36,298 nucleotides of DNA from an uncultured Paracoccaceae bacterium (lineage in GTDB: Bacteria > Pseudomonadota > Alphaproteobacteria > Rhodobacterales > Rhodobacteraceae): assembly GCA_905182355.1 (NCBI GenBank), contig CAJJBH010000032.1, forward strand, positions 1 through 36,298, read 5' to 3'. Shown piece by piece: positions 25,938-35,670 of the stretch (positions are counted from its first letter, which is position 1; every line of letters starts with the position of its first letter). Made by a program: the position numbers and the translations under genes. The notes below the pieces were generated by a model, which saw only the letters and a program-made list of their open reading frames with translations, did not search any database and was not told the DNA's origin.

Positions 25938-25957
25938 TGTCGGGCTTCGGGAGTTCC
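25922..25957 (+). promoter_or_regulatory. Stem-loop spanning nusA stop and ylxR ribosome binding site
   Basis: CCGAAGCC (25927-25934) pairs with GGCTTCGG (25943-25950); the loop holds the nusA TGA. The stem can extend through GGAA (25922-25925) with TTCC (25954-25957), leaving GAG of the GGAG ribosome binding site in an internal loop. There is no T-run, so it is not a terminator. It could make ylxR translation depend on ribosomes finishing nusA. Confidence 0.5.
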
Positions 25958-25959
25958 TG

Positions 25960-26595
25960 ATGGGTCGCGGTGGCGTCACAAAAGACCGGGAAGACGGTCC
26001 AGATCGCAAGTGCATTGCCACGGGCGAAGTACAACCTAAGTATGGGTTGATCCGCTTCGTCGTGGGACCAGAAGATGTGATTTACCCTGATATTTCGGGG
26101 AAATTGCCGGGCCGTGGTGTCTATGTTGCGGCGGACCGTGATGCGCTGCAAATGGCTGTGGATAAAAAACTGTTTTCGCGCGGTGCCAAACAACAGGTCA
26201 AGATACCTGATGACTTGGTGGATGAAGTAGAACGCCAATTGGCGCGTAAAGTGGTCGATCTGATCGCAATGTCGCGCAAGGCGGGTTCGGCTGTTGCTGG
26301 GTACGAAAAGACCAAGGCATGGCTACAATCAGAAGAAGCACAAGTCTTGTTTCAGGCCGTTGATGGGTCTGGCCGGGGCAAATCGAAATTGAGTACACCG
26401 CACTATGGAAGCTACATTGGGTGGCTTACATCGGAAGAATTGGGTTTGGCGTTCGGACGCCAAATCGTAATACATGGGGCGCTCGCCTCTGGTGGACTCA
26501 CCAAACGTGTTGTAGAGGAAGCCCAAAGACTACGGGGCGTGCGACGCGCAAGTATAGATGGCGAGGTTTCTGACCCCGCCCATCTGAAAGGATAG
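25960..26595 (+). CDS. YlxR/L7Ae-like RNA-binding protein
   Basis: A 211-residue protein encoded between nusA and infB. The N-terminal ~90 residues are a YlxR (DUF448) domain: RKCIATGEVQPKYGLIRFVV and LPGRGVYVAADRDAL. The C-terminal half resembles an L7Ae/YlxQ-type RNA-binding domain (KVVDLIAMSRKAGSAVAGYEKT, then ALASGG). In Firmicutes the two are separate genes (ylxR, ylxQ), so this is a fusion, common in Alphaproteobacteria. The ATG at 25960 (GGAG 6 nt upstream) is preferred over an in-frame upstream start inside nusA. Role in translation or nucleoid regulation is not settled. Confidence 0.9.
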   Translation: MGRGGVTKDREDGPDRKCIATGEVQPKYGLIRFVVGPEDVIYPDISGKLPGRGVYVAADRDALQMAVDKKLFSRGAKQQVKIPDDLVDEVERQLARKVVDLIAMSRKAGSAVAGYEKTKAWLQSEEAQVLFQAVDGSGRGKSKLSTPHYGSYIGWLTSEELGLAFGRQIVIHGALASGGLTKRVVEEAQRLRGVRRASIDGEVSDPAHLKG

Positions 26596-26604
26596 ACGAG
26601 CTAA

Positions 26605-29085
26605 ATGAGCGATACAGACGGTAAAAAGACATTGGGTCTTGGCGGTGGCGCACGGCCAGGAAATGTTAAACAAAGCTTCAGCCATGGGCGGACTAAGAAC
26701 GTCGTCGTAGAAACCAAACGCAAGCGCGTTGTGGTCCCAAAGCCTGGTGCTGCCAACAAAGCTGGTGCAGCGGCACCTTTGGGAGTTGCCTCTCCTTCCA
26801 AGCGCCCAGCAGGCATTTCTGATGCTCAGATGGAGCGTCGCCTGAAAGCTGTTCAAGCTGCCAAGGCACGTGAAGTTGAAGATCAAGCAGCGCGAGAAGC
26901 CGATGACAAAGCCCGCGCAGAAGATCGCGAGCGCCGTCGTGCTGAAATCGATGCCAAAGAGGCAGAAGAAAAAGCACGCCTAGAAAGCCTGAAAGCGAAA
27001 GCTGAAGAAGAGGCGTTCAAAGCCAAAGAAGCAGAAGCAGCGGCCCAAGCGGCTGCGGCACCTGCTACTGCGGCAACGCCCGCTGCGGCGCGTCCAACGC
27101 CAAACCGCAATGCACCTTTACCACCAGCAACACCACGCAAAAACGAGCGTGATGCACAAGCACGGCCTAAATCGGCAAATGATGGCCGCCGCGGCGGCAA
27201 GCTGACGGTGAACCAGGCATTGACAGGCGGCGCTGGTCGGCATCGTTCAATGGCATCTATGAAGCGTAAACAGGAACGCGCACGTCAAAAAGCGATGGGC
27301 GGCACGGTTGAGCGCGAAAAGGTATTGCGTACAGTGAACCTGCCTGAGGCCATCGTGGTTTCAGAGTTGGCGGCACGTATGACGGAACGCGTTGGCGATG
27401 TTGTAAAAGCACTCATGCAAATGGACATGATGGTCACGCAAAACGAAACGATTGACGCGGATACAGCTGAGCTGATCATTCAGGAATTTGGTCACACAGT
27501 GAACCGTGTTTCTGATGCGGACGTTGAAGACGTGATTAACGTTGTTGAAGAAAAAGATGAAGATCTGAAGCCACGTGCACCGGTCATTACGATCATGGGC
27601 CACGTTGACCACGGTAAAACATCCTTGTTGGATGCCCTTCGTGGCGCAAAAGTTGTGTCTGGCGAAGCCGGCGGCATCACGCAGCACATCGGTGCTTATC
27701 AGGTCAAAACCGAAGGCGGCACTGAGTTGACGTTCCTTGATACACCAGGCCACGCGGCGTTTACGTCAATGCGGTCTCGTGGTGCACAGGTTACCGATAT
27801 TGTTGTTCTGGTGGTTGCGGCGGATGATGCTGTGATGCCACAAACAATCGAGGCGATTGCCCACGCGAAAGCGGCAAACGTTCCAATGATTGTGGCGATC
27901 AACAAGATCGACAAACACGAAGCTAACCCGCAAAAAGTACGTACAGATTTGCTGCAACACGAAGTTGTTGTTGAGGCGATGTCTGGTGATGTTCAGGACG
28001 TTGAAGTGTCCGCCCAAACGGGTCAGGGCCTTGATAAACTGCTTGAAGCCATCGCATTACAGTCCGAGATTTTGGAATTGAAAGCCAACCCAGATCGCGC
28101 CGCCCAAGGTGCCGTGATTGAAGCGAAGCTTGATGTTGGCCGCGGTCCTGTGGCCACGGTTCTGATCCAAGCAGGTACTTTGCGTCTAGGTGACATTTTT
28201 GTTGTCGGAGAGAAATATGGTAAAGTTCGTGCGCTGATTAACGACAAAGGCGAACGTATCAAAGAAGCCGGCCCATCGCAGCCTGTTGAGGTCCTTGGCC
28301 TAAACGGGACACCTGCTGCGGGTGACGTTTTGAACGTGACTGAAACGGATTCGCAGGCCCGTGAGATTGCGGAATACCGTGAGAAAGCGGCCAAAGACAA
28401 ACGCGCAACAGCTGGTGCAGCAACGACGCTGGAACAGTTGATGGCGAATGCCAAAACAGACAAGAACGTCAGCGAATTGCCAATCGTGGTGAAAGCGGAC
28501 GTTCAGGGTTCTGCTGAAGCGATCCTTCAGGCCATGGAAAAAATTGGCAACGATGAAGTCCGCGTTCGTGTTCTACACTCCGGTGTTGGCGCGATCACGG
28601 AAACAGATGTTGGGTTGGCTGAAGCATCCGGTGCTCCAGTTATTGGCTTTAACGTGCGTGCAAACGCATCGGCACGTAACACCGCGCACCAAAAAGGTGT
28701 TGAAATCCGTTACTACTCGGTCATCTACGACCTTGTTGACGATATCAAAGCGGCGGCTTCTGGCCTGCTAAGCGCAGAAATTAGAGAGAACTTTATTGGT
28801 TACGCAACCATTAAAGAGGTCTTTAAGGTTACTGGCGTCGGCAAGGTTGCTGGTTGTATGGTTACTGAAGGTGTGGCGCGTCGTTCTGCAGGTGTACGTC
28901 TGTTGCGTGACAACGTGGTTATCCACGAGGGCACACTGAAAACGCTGAAGCGCTTCAAGGACGAAGTTGCTGACGTTAAATCTGGTTATGAATGTGGGAT
29001 GGCGTTCGAACGCTATGAAGACATTCGCGCGGATGACGTGATCGAGATCTTTGAACGTGAAGAGATTATTCGTACCCTCGATTAA
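26605..29085 (+). CDS. infB: Translation initiation factor IF-2
   Basis: GTPase that places initiator fMet-tRNA on the ribosome; 826 residues. The N-terminal ~200 residues are Ala/Lys/Glu-rich, low-complexity and probably coiled coil, with the stretch of about 75-150 almost free of hydrophobic clusters. An IF2N region (about 230-310) precedes the G domain: P-loop GHVDHGKT around 332-339, then DTPGHAAF and NKIDK. Domains II-IV follow to the C-terminus ([19 protein letters not shown]). It ends the rimP-nusA-ylxR-infB unit and has a strong terminator; rbfA and truB, which often follow, are absent here. Confidence 0.98.
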   Translation: MSDTDGKKTLGLGGGARPGNVKQSFSHGRTKNVVVETKRKRVVVPKPGAANKAGAAAPLGVASPSKRPAGISDAQMERRLKAVQAAKAREVEDQAAREADDKARAEDRERRRAEIDAKEAEEKARLESLKAKAEEEAFKAKEAEAAAQAAAAPATAATPAAARPTPNRNAPLPPATPRKNERDAQARPKSANDGRRGGKLTVNQALTGGAGRHRSMASMKRKQERARQKAMGGTVEREKVLRTVNLPEAIVVSELAARMTERVGDVVKALMQMDMMVTQNETIDADTAELIIQEFGHTVNRVSDADVEDVINVVEEKDEDLKPRAPVITIMGHVDHGKTSLLDALRGAKVVSGEAGGITQHIGAYQVKTEGGTELTFLDTPGHAAFTSMRSRGAQVTDIVVLVVAADDAVMPQTIEAIAHAKAANVPMIVAINKIDKHEANPQKVRTDLLQHEVVVEAMSGDVQDVEVSAQTGQGLDKLLEAIALQSEILELKANPDRAAQGAVIEAKLDVGRGPVATVLIQAGTLRLGDIFVVGEKYGKVRALINDKGERIKEAGPSQPVEVLGLNGTPAAGDVLNVTETDSQAREIAEYREKAAKDKRATAGAATTLEQLMANAKTDKNVSELPIVVKADVQGSAEAILQAMEKIGNDEVRVRVLHSGVGAITETDVGLAEASGAPVIGFNVRANASARNTAHQKGVEIRYYSVIYDLVDDIKAAASGLLSAEIRENFIGYATIKEVFKVTGVGKVAGCMVTEGVARRSAGVRLLRDNVVIHEGTLKTLKRFKDEVADVKSGYECGMAFERYEDIRADDVIEIFEREEIIRTLD

Positions 29086-29105
29086 GATTTTCGAATGACA
29101 AAATA

Positions 29106-29137
29106 AAAAGGGGAAGGCATTGGCCTTCCCCTTTTTT
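29106..29137. terminator. Bidirectional intrinsic terminator between infB and mutT
   Basis: GGGGAAGGC (29110-29118) pairs exactly with GCCTTCCCC (29123-29131), flanked by four A on the left and six T on the right. It can therefore stop infB on the plus strand and mutT on the minus strand, which converge here. Confidence 0.92.
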
Positions 29138-29157
29138 CGTTTCCGCAATCGAGTTGT

Positions 29158-29556
29158 TTATAGCCAGTCCCGCAGGATTGGGATCAACGGAATATCGGCT
29201 GCTGGCATTGGATAATCTCGTAGTTGATTAGGACGTACCCATTTCAAAGTCTGCTTCTCACGGGGCATTGGAGTGCCCTCCCACTTGCGGCAGGCGAACA
29301 GTGGCATCAGCAAGTGGAAATCATCATAGCTGTGGCTGGCGAACGTCAGCGGGGCAAGGCAACTTTGCCAGGTGTTAATCCCCAGCTCTTCCTCAAGCTC
29401 ACGGATCAGCGCAATTTCGGGTGTTTCGTTTGCTTCAACTTTGCCACCGGGGAATTCCCATAGGCCAGCCATAGATTTGCCTTCTGGTCGTTGGGCCAAT
29501 AACACACGTCCATCAACGTCGATCAATGCGACTGCAGAAACCAGAACAACCTTCAT
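29158..29556 (-). CDS. mutT: 8-oxo-dGTP diphosphatase MutT
   Basis: Removes oxidised dGTP from the nucleotide pool, preventing A:T to C:G mutations. The protein has 132 residues, typical for MutT. WEFPGGKVEANE followed by RELEEELG forms the Nudix box, and LLAQRPEGKSMAGLWEFPGG is the classic MutT context. It is the last gene of the minus-strand group ppiC-argJ-mutT, starting 22 nt after argJ. Confidence 0.95.
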   Translation of the reverse strand: MKVVLVSAVALIDVDGRVLLAQRPEGKSMAGLWEFPGGKVEANETPEIALIRELEEELGINTWQSCLAPLTFASHSYDDFHLLMPLFACRKWEGTPMPREKQTLKWVRPNQLRDYPMPAADIPLIPILRDWL

Positions 29557-29578
29557 TTACGCATCTCCCACCCGGCTT

Positions 29579-30805
29579 TCACGACCGATAATCGGCGTTG
29601 ATCTCGATATATCCGTGGGTCAAATCACAGGTCCAAACGGTTGCTGTCCCATCGCCCATGCCCAGATCGACGGTGATGTCGATCTTCTGTTTTTTCATCA
29701 GGGCAGCAGCGTTTGCTTCGACGTAATCTGGGTTTACCCAACCTTTGGTCGCGACGTTTACATCACCAAAAGAGATCGAAATGAGGTCGCGGTCAGCTGG
29801 CGCGCCAGACTTTCCAATCGCCATAACGATCCGACCCCAATTCGGATCTTCGCCAGCAATGGCAGTTTTGACCAAAGGTGAGTTCGCGATCGCTAAGGCA
29901 TGTGTACGTGCAATTTTATCGTCTACCGCACCTGTAACGCATACCTCAACCAGCTTGGTTGCTCCTTCGCCGTCGCGAACGACTTGCTGCGCAAGGTCCA
30001 ACATCAAAGTGTGTAAGGCATCTGCGAAATTCTGGTTGTCTGCTGCATCGATGCCAGAGGCACCAGTCGCTGCCATTAGCACCGTGTCAGATGTTGATGT
30101 GTCGCTGTCTACGGTGATGCAATTGAAAGTACGATCTGAGATTTCAGCGACCAAAAATTGCAACGCAGATTGTTCAAATACGGCATCGGTGAAAATGTAT
30201 ACCAGCATGGTGGCCATATCGGGCGCGATCATGCCAGAGCCTTTGGCAATCCCGACTATTTGTACATTTTTGCCATCAATTTGTACCGTTTGATGGGCAC
30301 CTTTGGCAAATGTATCGGTGGTCATGATCGCTTGCGCTGCTGCTTCAATCGCGCTCGCGTCTTGACTATCGTTTAGGACCGCAAGGTTTTCCGTAATCCG
30401 CTCGTGTGCAAGTGGTTCACCGATGACACCAGTTGACGAGGTAAAGACGCGATTTACAGGAACGTCACAAGCGCTTGAGACCGCATCGCAAATCGCGGTG
30501 ACGGATGCTTGGCCATTCTTGCCTGTGAAGGCATTGGCGTTTCCTGAGTTCACAAGGATCGCCGCGGGTGCTGCTGTATCCCCACCCAGCTTGGCCTGGC
30601 AGTCCAAAACAGGTGCTGCGCGGGTGGTCGACTTTGTGAACACCCCCGCGATCGACGTTCCCGCAGCCAGCTTTGCCAACATCACATCAGTGCGCCCAGA
30701 ATATCGAACACCTGCCGCAACTGTGGCAAACATCACACCGTCAACGGGCGGCAGATCGGGAAAAAATGCAGGGGCGAGCGGAGATTTGGTCAGTGTGCCA
30801 GCCAT
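29579..30805 (-). CDS. argJ: Bifunctional ornithine acetyltransferase / N-acetylglutamate synthase
   Basis: Transfers the acetyl group from N-acetylornithine to glutamate, recycling it in arginine synthesis; some homologs also make N-acetylglutamate from acetyl-CoA. The protein has 408 residues. The self-cleavage site is seen in KGSGMIAPDMATML, where Thr199 becomes the N-terminal nucleophile of the beta chain. LVNSGNANAFTG and EDPNWGRIVMAIGKSG are further family blocks. It lies 6 nt downstream of the PpiC-type gene and 22 nt upstream of mutT. It implies the cyclic arginine pathway. Confidence 0.98.
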   Translation of the reverse strand: MAGTLTKSPLAPAFFPDLPPVDGVMFATVAAGVRYSGRTDVMLAKLAAGTSIAGVFTKSTTRAAPVLDCQAKLGGDTAAPAAILVNSGNANAFTGKNGQASVTAICDAVSSACDVPVNRVFTSSTGVIGEPLAHERITENLAVLNDSQDASAIEAAAQAIMTTDTFAKGAHQTVQIDGKNVQIVGIAKGSGMIAPDMATMLVYIFTDAVFEQSALQFLVAEISDRTFNCITVDSDTSTSDTVLMAATGASGIDAADNQNFADALHTLMLDLAQQVVRDGEGATKLVEVCVTGAVDDKIARTHALAIANSPLVKTAIAGEDPNWGRIVMAIGKSGAPADRDLISISFGDVNVATKGWVNPDYVEANAAALMKKQKIDITVDLGMGDGTATVWTCDLTHGYIEINADYRS

Positions 30806-30811
30806 TTTGAT

Positions 30812-31651
30812 TTACTCGACGACGCTAAGGTCGGACAGGACTGATGGGTTGATCCCCTCCGCACCGCTTTGGTCAACGTCAGCTTTTTCGCGCAATAACT
30901 CAATTGCATTCGACAGTGCAGATTCACGTAACGCGTCTTCAAGTTCGGGGCGAACTTCGGCTAACCTTGGCGCGCTTACATTGCGTGTTTCGTTTAAAAT
31001 TATGACGTGCCAGCCAAATTGTGTCTTTACAGGTGCGGAAACTGCACCAACATCTAAATCCGCGACTGCCGCTTCAAAGCTGGGAACCATAGCGCCTTTG
31101 CCAAACCAACCTAGCGCACCCCCGTTTGAACCCGATGGTCCAGTTGATTTTTCTTTGGCGGCTGATGCGAAATCTGCGCCGGCGTCCAATTCGGACTTAA
31201 GTGCCAAAGCTTCTTCTTTAGTTTCAACCAGAATATGAGATGCATTATATTCTTGTGTTGGTTCAGCGTCTGCAAATTTTGAGTCATAAGCTGCTTGGAT
31301 GGCTTCGTCGGTCAGCGCTGCTGTCAAAACGGCCTCGACACGTTCGCCTGCGATCAAGGAACGTTTTTCGTTTTCCAAAGATATTGAAATGCGTTTTGGC
31401 AAGTCACCTGTGAAGCTATCGGCCAAAAGGGACTGTTCGACCAGCTGCTTTAAGATACCTTCGAACAGGACATCGTCTGGAAGCTGCTGATATTGCTCTG
31501 GCAATGTCGTACGCGCCAGGATCATGTGACCAATTGTAATATCTTTACCGTTTACAGTCGCGACTACAGTGTTGGCGTCTTGGGCTTGGGCAGGCATGGC
31601 TAAAGTTACGGCAAGGCCCAAAGTGGCGATAAAGTTGAGACGTTTTTGCAT
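30812..31651 (-). CDS. Parvulin-type peptidyl-prolyl isomerase (PpiC domain), exported
   Basis: A 279-residue periplasmic foldase candidate. Residues 1-23 form a signal peptide ending PAQAQD. A helical chaperone-like segment (about 30-130) precedes a rotamase domain (about 135-225): NASHILVETKEEA, FASAAKEKSTGPSGSNGGALGWFGKG, and FGWHVIILNE. The general layout is like PrsA/SurA-type isomerases with one rotamase domain. Likely role is folding of exported proteins. It is divergent from secA, with 177 nt between the starts, and leads the operon with argJ and mutT. Confidence 0.93.
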   Translation of the reverse strand: MQKRLNFIATLGLAVTLAMPAQAQDANTVVATVNGKDITIGHMILARTTLPEQYQQLPDDVLFEGILKQLVEQSLLADSFTGDLPKRISISLENEKRSLIAGERVEAVLTAALTDEAIQAAYDSKFADAEPTQEYNASHILVETKEEALALKSELDAGADFASAAKEKSTGPSGSNGGALGWFGKGAMVPSFEAAVADLDVGAVSAPVKTQFGWHVIILNETRNVSAPRLAEVRPELEDALRESALSNAIELLREKADVDQSGAEGINPSVLSDLSVVE

Positions 31652-31691
31652 TGTTTAGTCCTATGGTTATGGGTCACGACGGGGCGTAACA

Positions 31692-31719
31692 TTGACACGG
31701 TATCATGTGGCCCTTACAT
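31692..31719 (+). promoter_or_regulatory. Candidate sigma-70 promoter for secA
   Basis: TTGACA at 31692-31697 is an exact -35 consensus; TTACAT at 31714-31719 lies 16 nt later as a fair -10 element (TACATC with 17-nt spacing is an alternative). It faces secA and would give a leader of roughly 100 nt. Assigned by pattern only. Confidence 0.5.
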
Positions 31720-31828
31720 CCGCTTAAGCACATGGTTTGGGACTATCCTTACCGTGTATCTATGGACTGTACGCGGGTCGGGCAAGCGCTTGCTGTGAAA
31801 CATAACTAACCATCGGCTGGAGTACTTA

Positions 31829-34525
31829 ATGCTAGGTTTCGGAACAATCACAAAAAAGATCTTTGGTTCAGCCAATGATCGTAAGGTAAAAGCGATCCGC
31901 CCGTTGGTTGAAAAGATCAATTCACTTGAGTCTGAGTTTGAGGTGTTAACGGACGAAGAACTGATCGCGAAGACCGGTGAGTTCGCAGAGCGTGCCAACA
32001 ATGGTGAAAGTTTAGACGATCTTCTGCCCGAAGCGTTTGCCAACTGCCGCGAAGCCGCCAAACGCGCATTGGGCCTTCGTGCCTTTGATGTGCAGTTGAT
32101 GGGTGGGATTTTTCTACATCAGGGTAACATTTCCGAGATGAAAACAGGCGAGGGCAAAACTCTTGTTGCAACCTTCCCAGCCTACTTGAACGGTCTGACT
32201 GGTAAAGGTGTGCATATTGTTACTGTGAACGAATACTTGGCCCAACGTGACGCTGAGTGGATGAGTAAAGTATTTACCACCCTTGGTTTGACAACCGGCG
32301 TTGCCGTTGGCGATGCGCCCGGTGAAGAAAAGCAAGCAGCGTATAATTCAGACATTACGTATGCGACGAACAACGAACTTGGTTTTGATTACCTTCGTGA
32401 CAACATGAAGTCCGAGTTGAACCAGATTTTCCAAAAAGAACATAACTTTGCCATCGTGGATGAAGTTGACAGTATTTTGATCGATGAAGCGCGTACGCCG
32501 CTTATCATTTCCGGTCCTGCGGAAGATCGTTCTGAAATGTACATTACCATCGATGCGATTATCCCGTCGCTTACGGATGAACATTTTGAACTTGACGAAA
32601 AGACCCGCAATGTGACCTTCACCGATGAAGGTAACGAGTTCTTGGAAGAACAACTGCGCGCACGTGAATTACTGGCTCAAGACGCGACACTGTACGATCC
32701 TGAAAGCACCAGCCTTGTGCACCACATCAACCAAGGTTTGCGTGCCCACAAACTGTTCCAACGTGATAAAGATTATATCGTGCGTGACGATGAGATTGTG
32801 CTGATCGATGAATTCACCGGCCGTATGATGTCGGGTCGCCGTTTGTCTGATGGCCTGCACCAAGCGATCGAAGCCAAGGAAAACGTAGACATTAAACCCG
32901 AGAACGTGACGCTGGCATCTGTCACCTTCCAAAACTACTTCCGTCTTTACGACAAACTGTCAGGCATGACTGGGACGGCCACAACCGAAGCTGATGAATT
33001 CCGTGAAATTTACGGCTTGGGCGTGATTGAAGTTCCGACCAACCGTGAAATAGCCCGTGTGGATGAAGATGACCGCGTGTATCGTACCCAGCGTGAAAAA
33101 TATGAGGCAATGATCAAAGAGATTAAAGAGGCGAACGAAAGAAAGCAGCCTGTTTTGGTCGGTACAACTTCTATCGAAAAGTCCGAAATGTTCAGTAAAG
33201 CACTGACAGCCGAAGGCATTAAACATAACGTTTTGAATGCCCGCCTGCACGAACAAGAAGCCCAAATTATTGCGGATGCAGGAAAATTGGCGGCCGTTAC
33301 AATCGCAACCAACATGGCGGGTCGTGGTACTGACATTCAGCTGGGCGGTAACGTCGAGATGATAGTTCTTCAAGCGATCACTGCAGATCCAGAGGCAGAT
33401 CCAGAAGCGATCCGCGCAAGAATCCAAGCCGAACATGAAGACGAAAAGAAGCAGGTCATCGCTGCAGGTGGTCTATTTGTTATGGCGTCTGAACGTCATG
33501 AAAGCCGTCGTATCGACAACCAGTTGCGTGGTCGTTCGGGGCGCCAAGGTGATCCAGGCCGTACATCTTTCTATCTAAGCCTTGAAGATGATTTGATGCG
33601 TATTTTTGGATCGGATCGTTTGGAGAAGGTTCTAACAACCTTGGGTCTTGAAGAAGGTGAAGCGATTATTCACCCTTGGGTAAACAAATCCTTGGAACGT
33701 GCACAGGCCAAAGTTGAAGGCCGTAACTTTGATATGCGTAAGCAGTTGTTGAAGTTCGACGACGTTATGAATGACCAGCGCAAGGTTATCTTTGGCCAAC
33801 GTCGCGAAATCATGGAATCTACAGATTTATCCGAGATCACAACAGACATGCGTACTGAAGTGATCGAAGATTTGATCCACGAATTTATGCCACCCAAAAC
33901 CTATGCGGATCAGTGGAATACCGAAGGTCTTTATGCTGCTGTGATTGAACGTCTAGGTGTCGACGTGCCTGTCATGGAATGGTGTGCTGAAGAAGGTGTA
34001 GACGACGAACAGATCAGCGAACGTCTACTTGTAGCGACGGATCAACATATTACCGAAAAGACCGAAATCTTTGGCGCTGAAAATATGCGCATGATCGAAA
34101 AGCAGCTGTTGTTGCAATCGATTGATGGAAAATGGCGCGAACATCTGTTGACGCTTGAACACCTGCGTTCGGTTGTTGGACTCCGTAGCCATGCCCAACG
34201 TGATCCGTTAAACGAGTATAAGAATGAAGCGTTCCAATTGTTCGAAAGCATGTTGGATAGCTTGCGTGAGGATGTAACCCAAAAGCTGTCGCAGATTCGC
34301 CCAATTACTGAAGAAGAACAGCGCGAGATGGCTGAACAAATGGCAGCCCAACAGGCTGCGGCAGAAGCAGCTTCAGGGCCAGCTTTACCACAACCATCAG
34401 CAGCTGCTGTCGCAAGTGGCTTCGTTGCGGGTGATCCAACCACATGGGGCAACCCAGGTCGCAACAGTTCATGTCCGTGTGAGTCGGGCGAGAAATTCAA
34501 ACATTGTCATGGTCGCGTAGCCTAA
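31829..34525 (+). CDS. secA: Protein translocase motor SecA
   Basis: ATPase that drives preproteins through SecYEG; 898 residues. Walker A is [12 protein letters not shown] (about 104-115), [13 protein letters not shown] is the Walker B/DEAD region, and [13 protein letters not shown] and [10 protein letters not shown] are the second helicase-like domain motifs. The preprotein-binding and scaffold domains follow. The C-terminal tail carries the zinc/SecB-binding motif: Cys882, Cys884, Cys893 and His894. GGAG lies about 8 nt before the ATG. Two decaying genes for exported proteins follow on the same strand. Confidence 0.99.
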   Translation: MLGFGTITKKIFGSANDRKVKAIRPLVEKINSLESEFEVLTDEELIAKTGEFAERANNGESLDDLLPEAFANCREAAKRALGLRAFDVQLMGGIFLHQGNISEMKTGEGKTLVATFPAYLNGLTGKGVHIVTVNEYLAQRDAEWMSKVFTTLGLTTGVAVGDAPGEEKQAAYNSDITYATNNELGFDYLRDNMKSELNQIFQKEHNFAIVDEVDSILIDEARTPLIISGPAEDRSEMYITIDAIIPSLTDEHFELDEKTRNVTFTDEGNEFLEEQLRARELLAQDATLYDPESTSLVHHINQGLRAHKLFQRDKDYIVRDDEIVLIDEFTGRMMSGRRLSDGLHQAIEAKENVDIKPENVTLASVTFQNYFRLYDKLSGMTGTATTEADEFREIYGLGVIEVPTNREIARVDEDDRVYRTQREKYEAMIKEIKEANERKQPVLVGTTSIEKSEMFSKALTAEGIKHNVLNARLHEQEAQIIADAGKLAAVTIATNMAGRGTDIQLGGNVEMIVLQAITADPEADPEAIRARIQAEHEDEKKQVIAAGGLFVMASERHESRRIDNQLRGRSGRQGDPGRTSFYLSLEDDLMRIFGSDRLEKVLTTLGLEEGEAIIHPWVNKSLERAQAKVEGRNFDMRKQLLKFDDVMNDQRKVIFGQRREIMESTDLSEITTDMRTEVIEDLIHEFMPPKTYADQWNTEGLYAAVIERLGVDVPVMEWCAEEGVDDEQISERLLVATDQHITEKTEIFGAENMRMIEKQLLLQSIDGKWREHLLTLEHLRSVVGLRSHAQRDPLNEYKNEAFQLFESMLDSLREDVTQKLSQIRPITEEEQREMAEQMAAQQAAAEAASGPALPQPSAAAVASGFVAGDPTTWGNPGRNSSCPCESGEKFKHCHGRVA

Positions 34526-34640
34526 CGAACACCGCCATTTTCCTGCCCCAATGAATCCCTGAACTGGCTACATGGACGGCCAGCCTTGGTCGTTTTCTAG
34601 TTTTATCAAACTCCTGACCCAATCCATTAGAAGGGACAGG

Positions 34641-35648
34641 ATGATGCTTCAGACTAGAGAAATTGTGACCGCCGTAGGGACACTTGCATGTGCCGTAGGT
34701 ATTGGCATTTATAATGCAAAGCGGGGACACCGCCGAGCAGCGCTATGGGGGCAGCTCCATTGCAGTGGAACCCGAAGAGGAAGTGATCTCACAGGGTTCG
34801 AATGCCGATGACTTTCTGACAGTTCAAGAAATTGAACTGACGTCAGCGCAAACTGATAGCCCTGTGATTGTGACGCCAACGGATGATAATGTCCGGTTGG
34901 CTTCAGCAGCGACCAGCAGGCTGGAAACTCCTACGCTTGAAGCACCTATACCTGACGAGGTAATTCCTGCCGGCAATTGCGAGATTACAGCCGAAGGATT
35001 TACGTCAAAGGCCGCGATGATAGGCTGACCTTGAGTGCACCATGTTTGCCGAATGAACAAGTGACCGTTCACCACCGCGGCATGATGTTCACGGAAACAA
35101 CCGCTTTGGATGGTACGCTTAAAACAACACTTCCAGCCTTGGATTAAAATGCTTTGGTGATCTTTGCCTTCTCAAATGGTGATGGGGCTGTGACGCAGGT
35201 GCAATTTCCAGATCTGGACCAATATAGCCGTACAGTCATCCAATGGAAGGGTGATGCAGGTTTCGAAATGCATGCCCGTGAATTTGGGGCAAGTTACGGT
35301 GATCCCGGTCACGTTTGGAAAGATGCACCGCGCGATCCGAATGCGATAGACAGTGCGCTTGGGTTTCTGACCCGCTTGGGCAATTCTGACGTCCCAGAGG
35401 GTTTGATGGCAGAAGTGTATTCGTTTCCCAAGCGTATGTCGAAGCAAACTGGCATCGTTGACTTAAGCACCGAGGTCGAGGTTACAGCCCTAAACTGTGG
35501 ACTGGAAATTGAGGCGCAATCGCTTGAAGTTGTCACTGGTGACGTAAAAACGCGCGATTTATCTCTTTCTGTGCCTGATTGAGATACAAAAGGTACTTTT
35601 CTGGCGTTGAATAATCTTGTCGAAGACCTGAAAGTCGCCAGCAACTGA
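34641..35648 (+). pseudogene. Decayed gene for an exported protein downstream of secA
   Basis: Joining three stretches restores one ~335-codon protein: an N-terminal membrane/signal segment, an acidic linker, then a conserved-looking body (SAPCLPNEQVTVHHRGMMFTE, QYSRTVIQWKGDAGFEMHA, EVTALNCGLEIEAQS) ending LNNLVEDLKVASN. Four lesions break it: an extra base near 34707, a missing base near 35023, TAA at 35145-35147 and TGA at 35580-35582; the last probably replaces a Cys codon. The start has AAGGG 5 nt upstream. From memory, an intact unnamed gene (sometimes labelled 'translocase') follows secA in related bacteria; function is unknown. This copy should not make a full protein. Confidence 0.82.
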
Positions 35649-35670
35649 ATTGCTGTGGTAAGGATCCAGT

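Noticed and set aside
26683-27180. Low-complexity Ala/Lys/Glu region as a repeat element
   Set aside because: It is the normal N-terminal low-complexity segment of IF-2 and not a DNA repeat array.
30423-31238. 271-codon plus-strand open frame across argJ and the PpiC-type gene
   Set aside because: Antisense to two clear genes; composition is rich in Ser, Ala and Pro as expected for a shadow frame, with no motif and no ribosome binding site.
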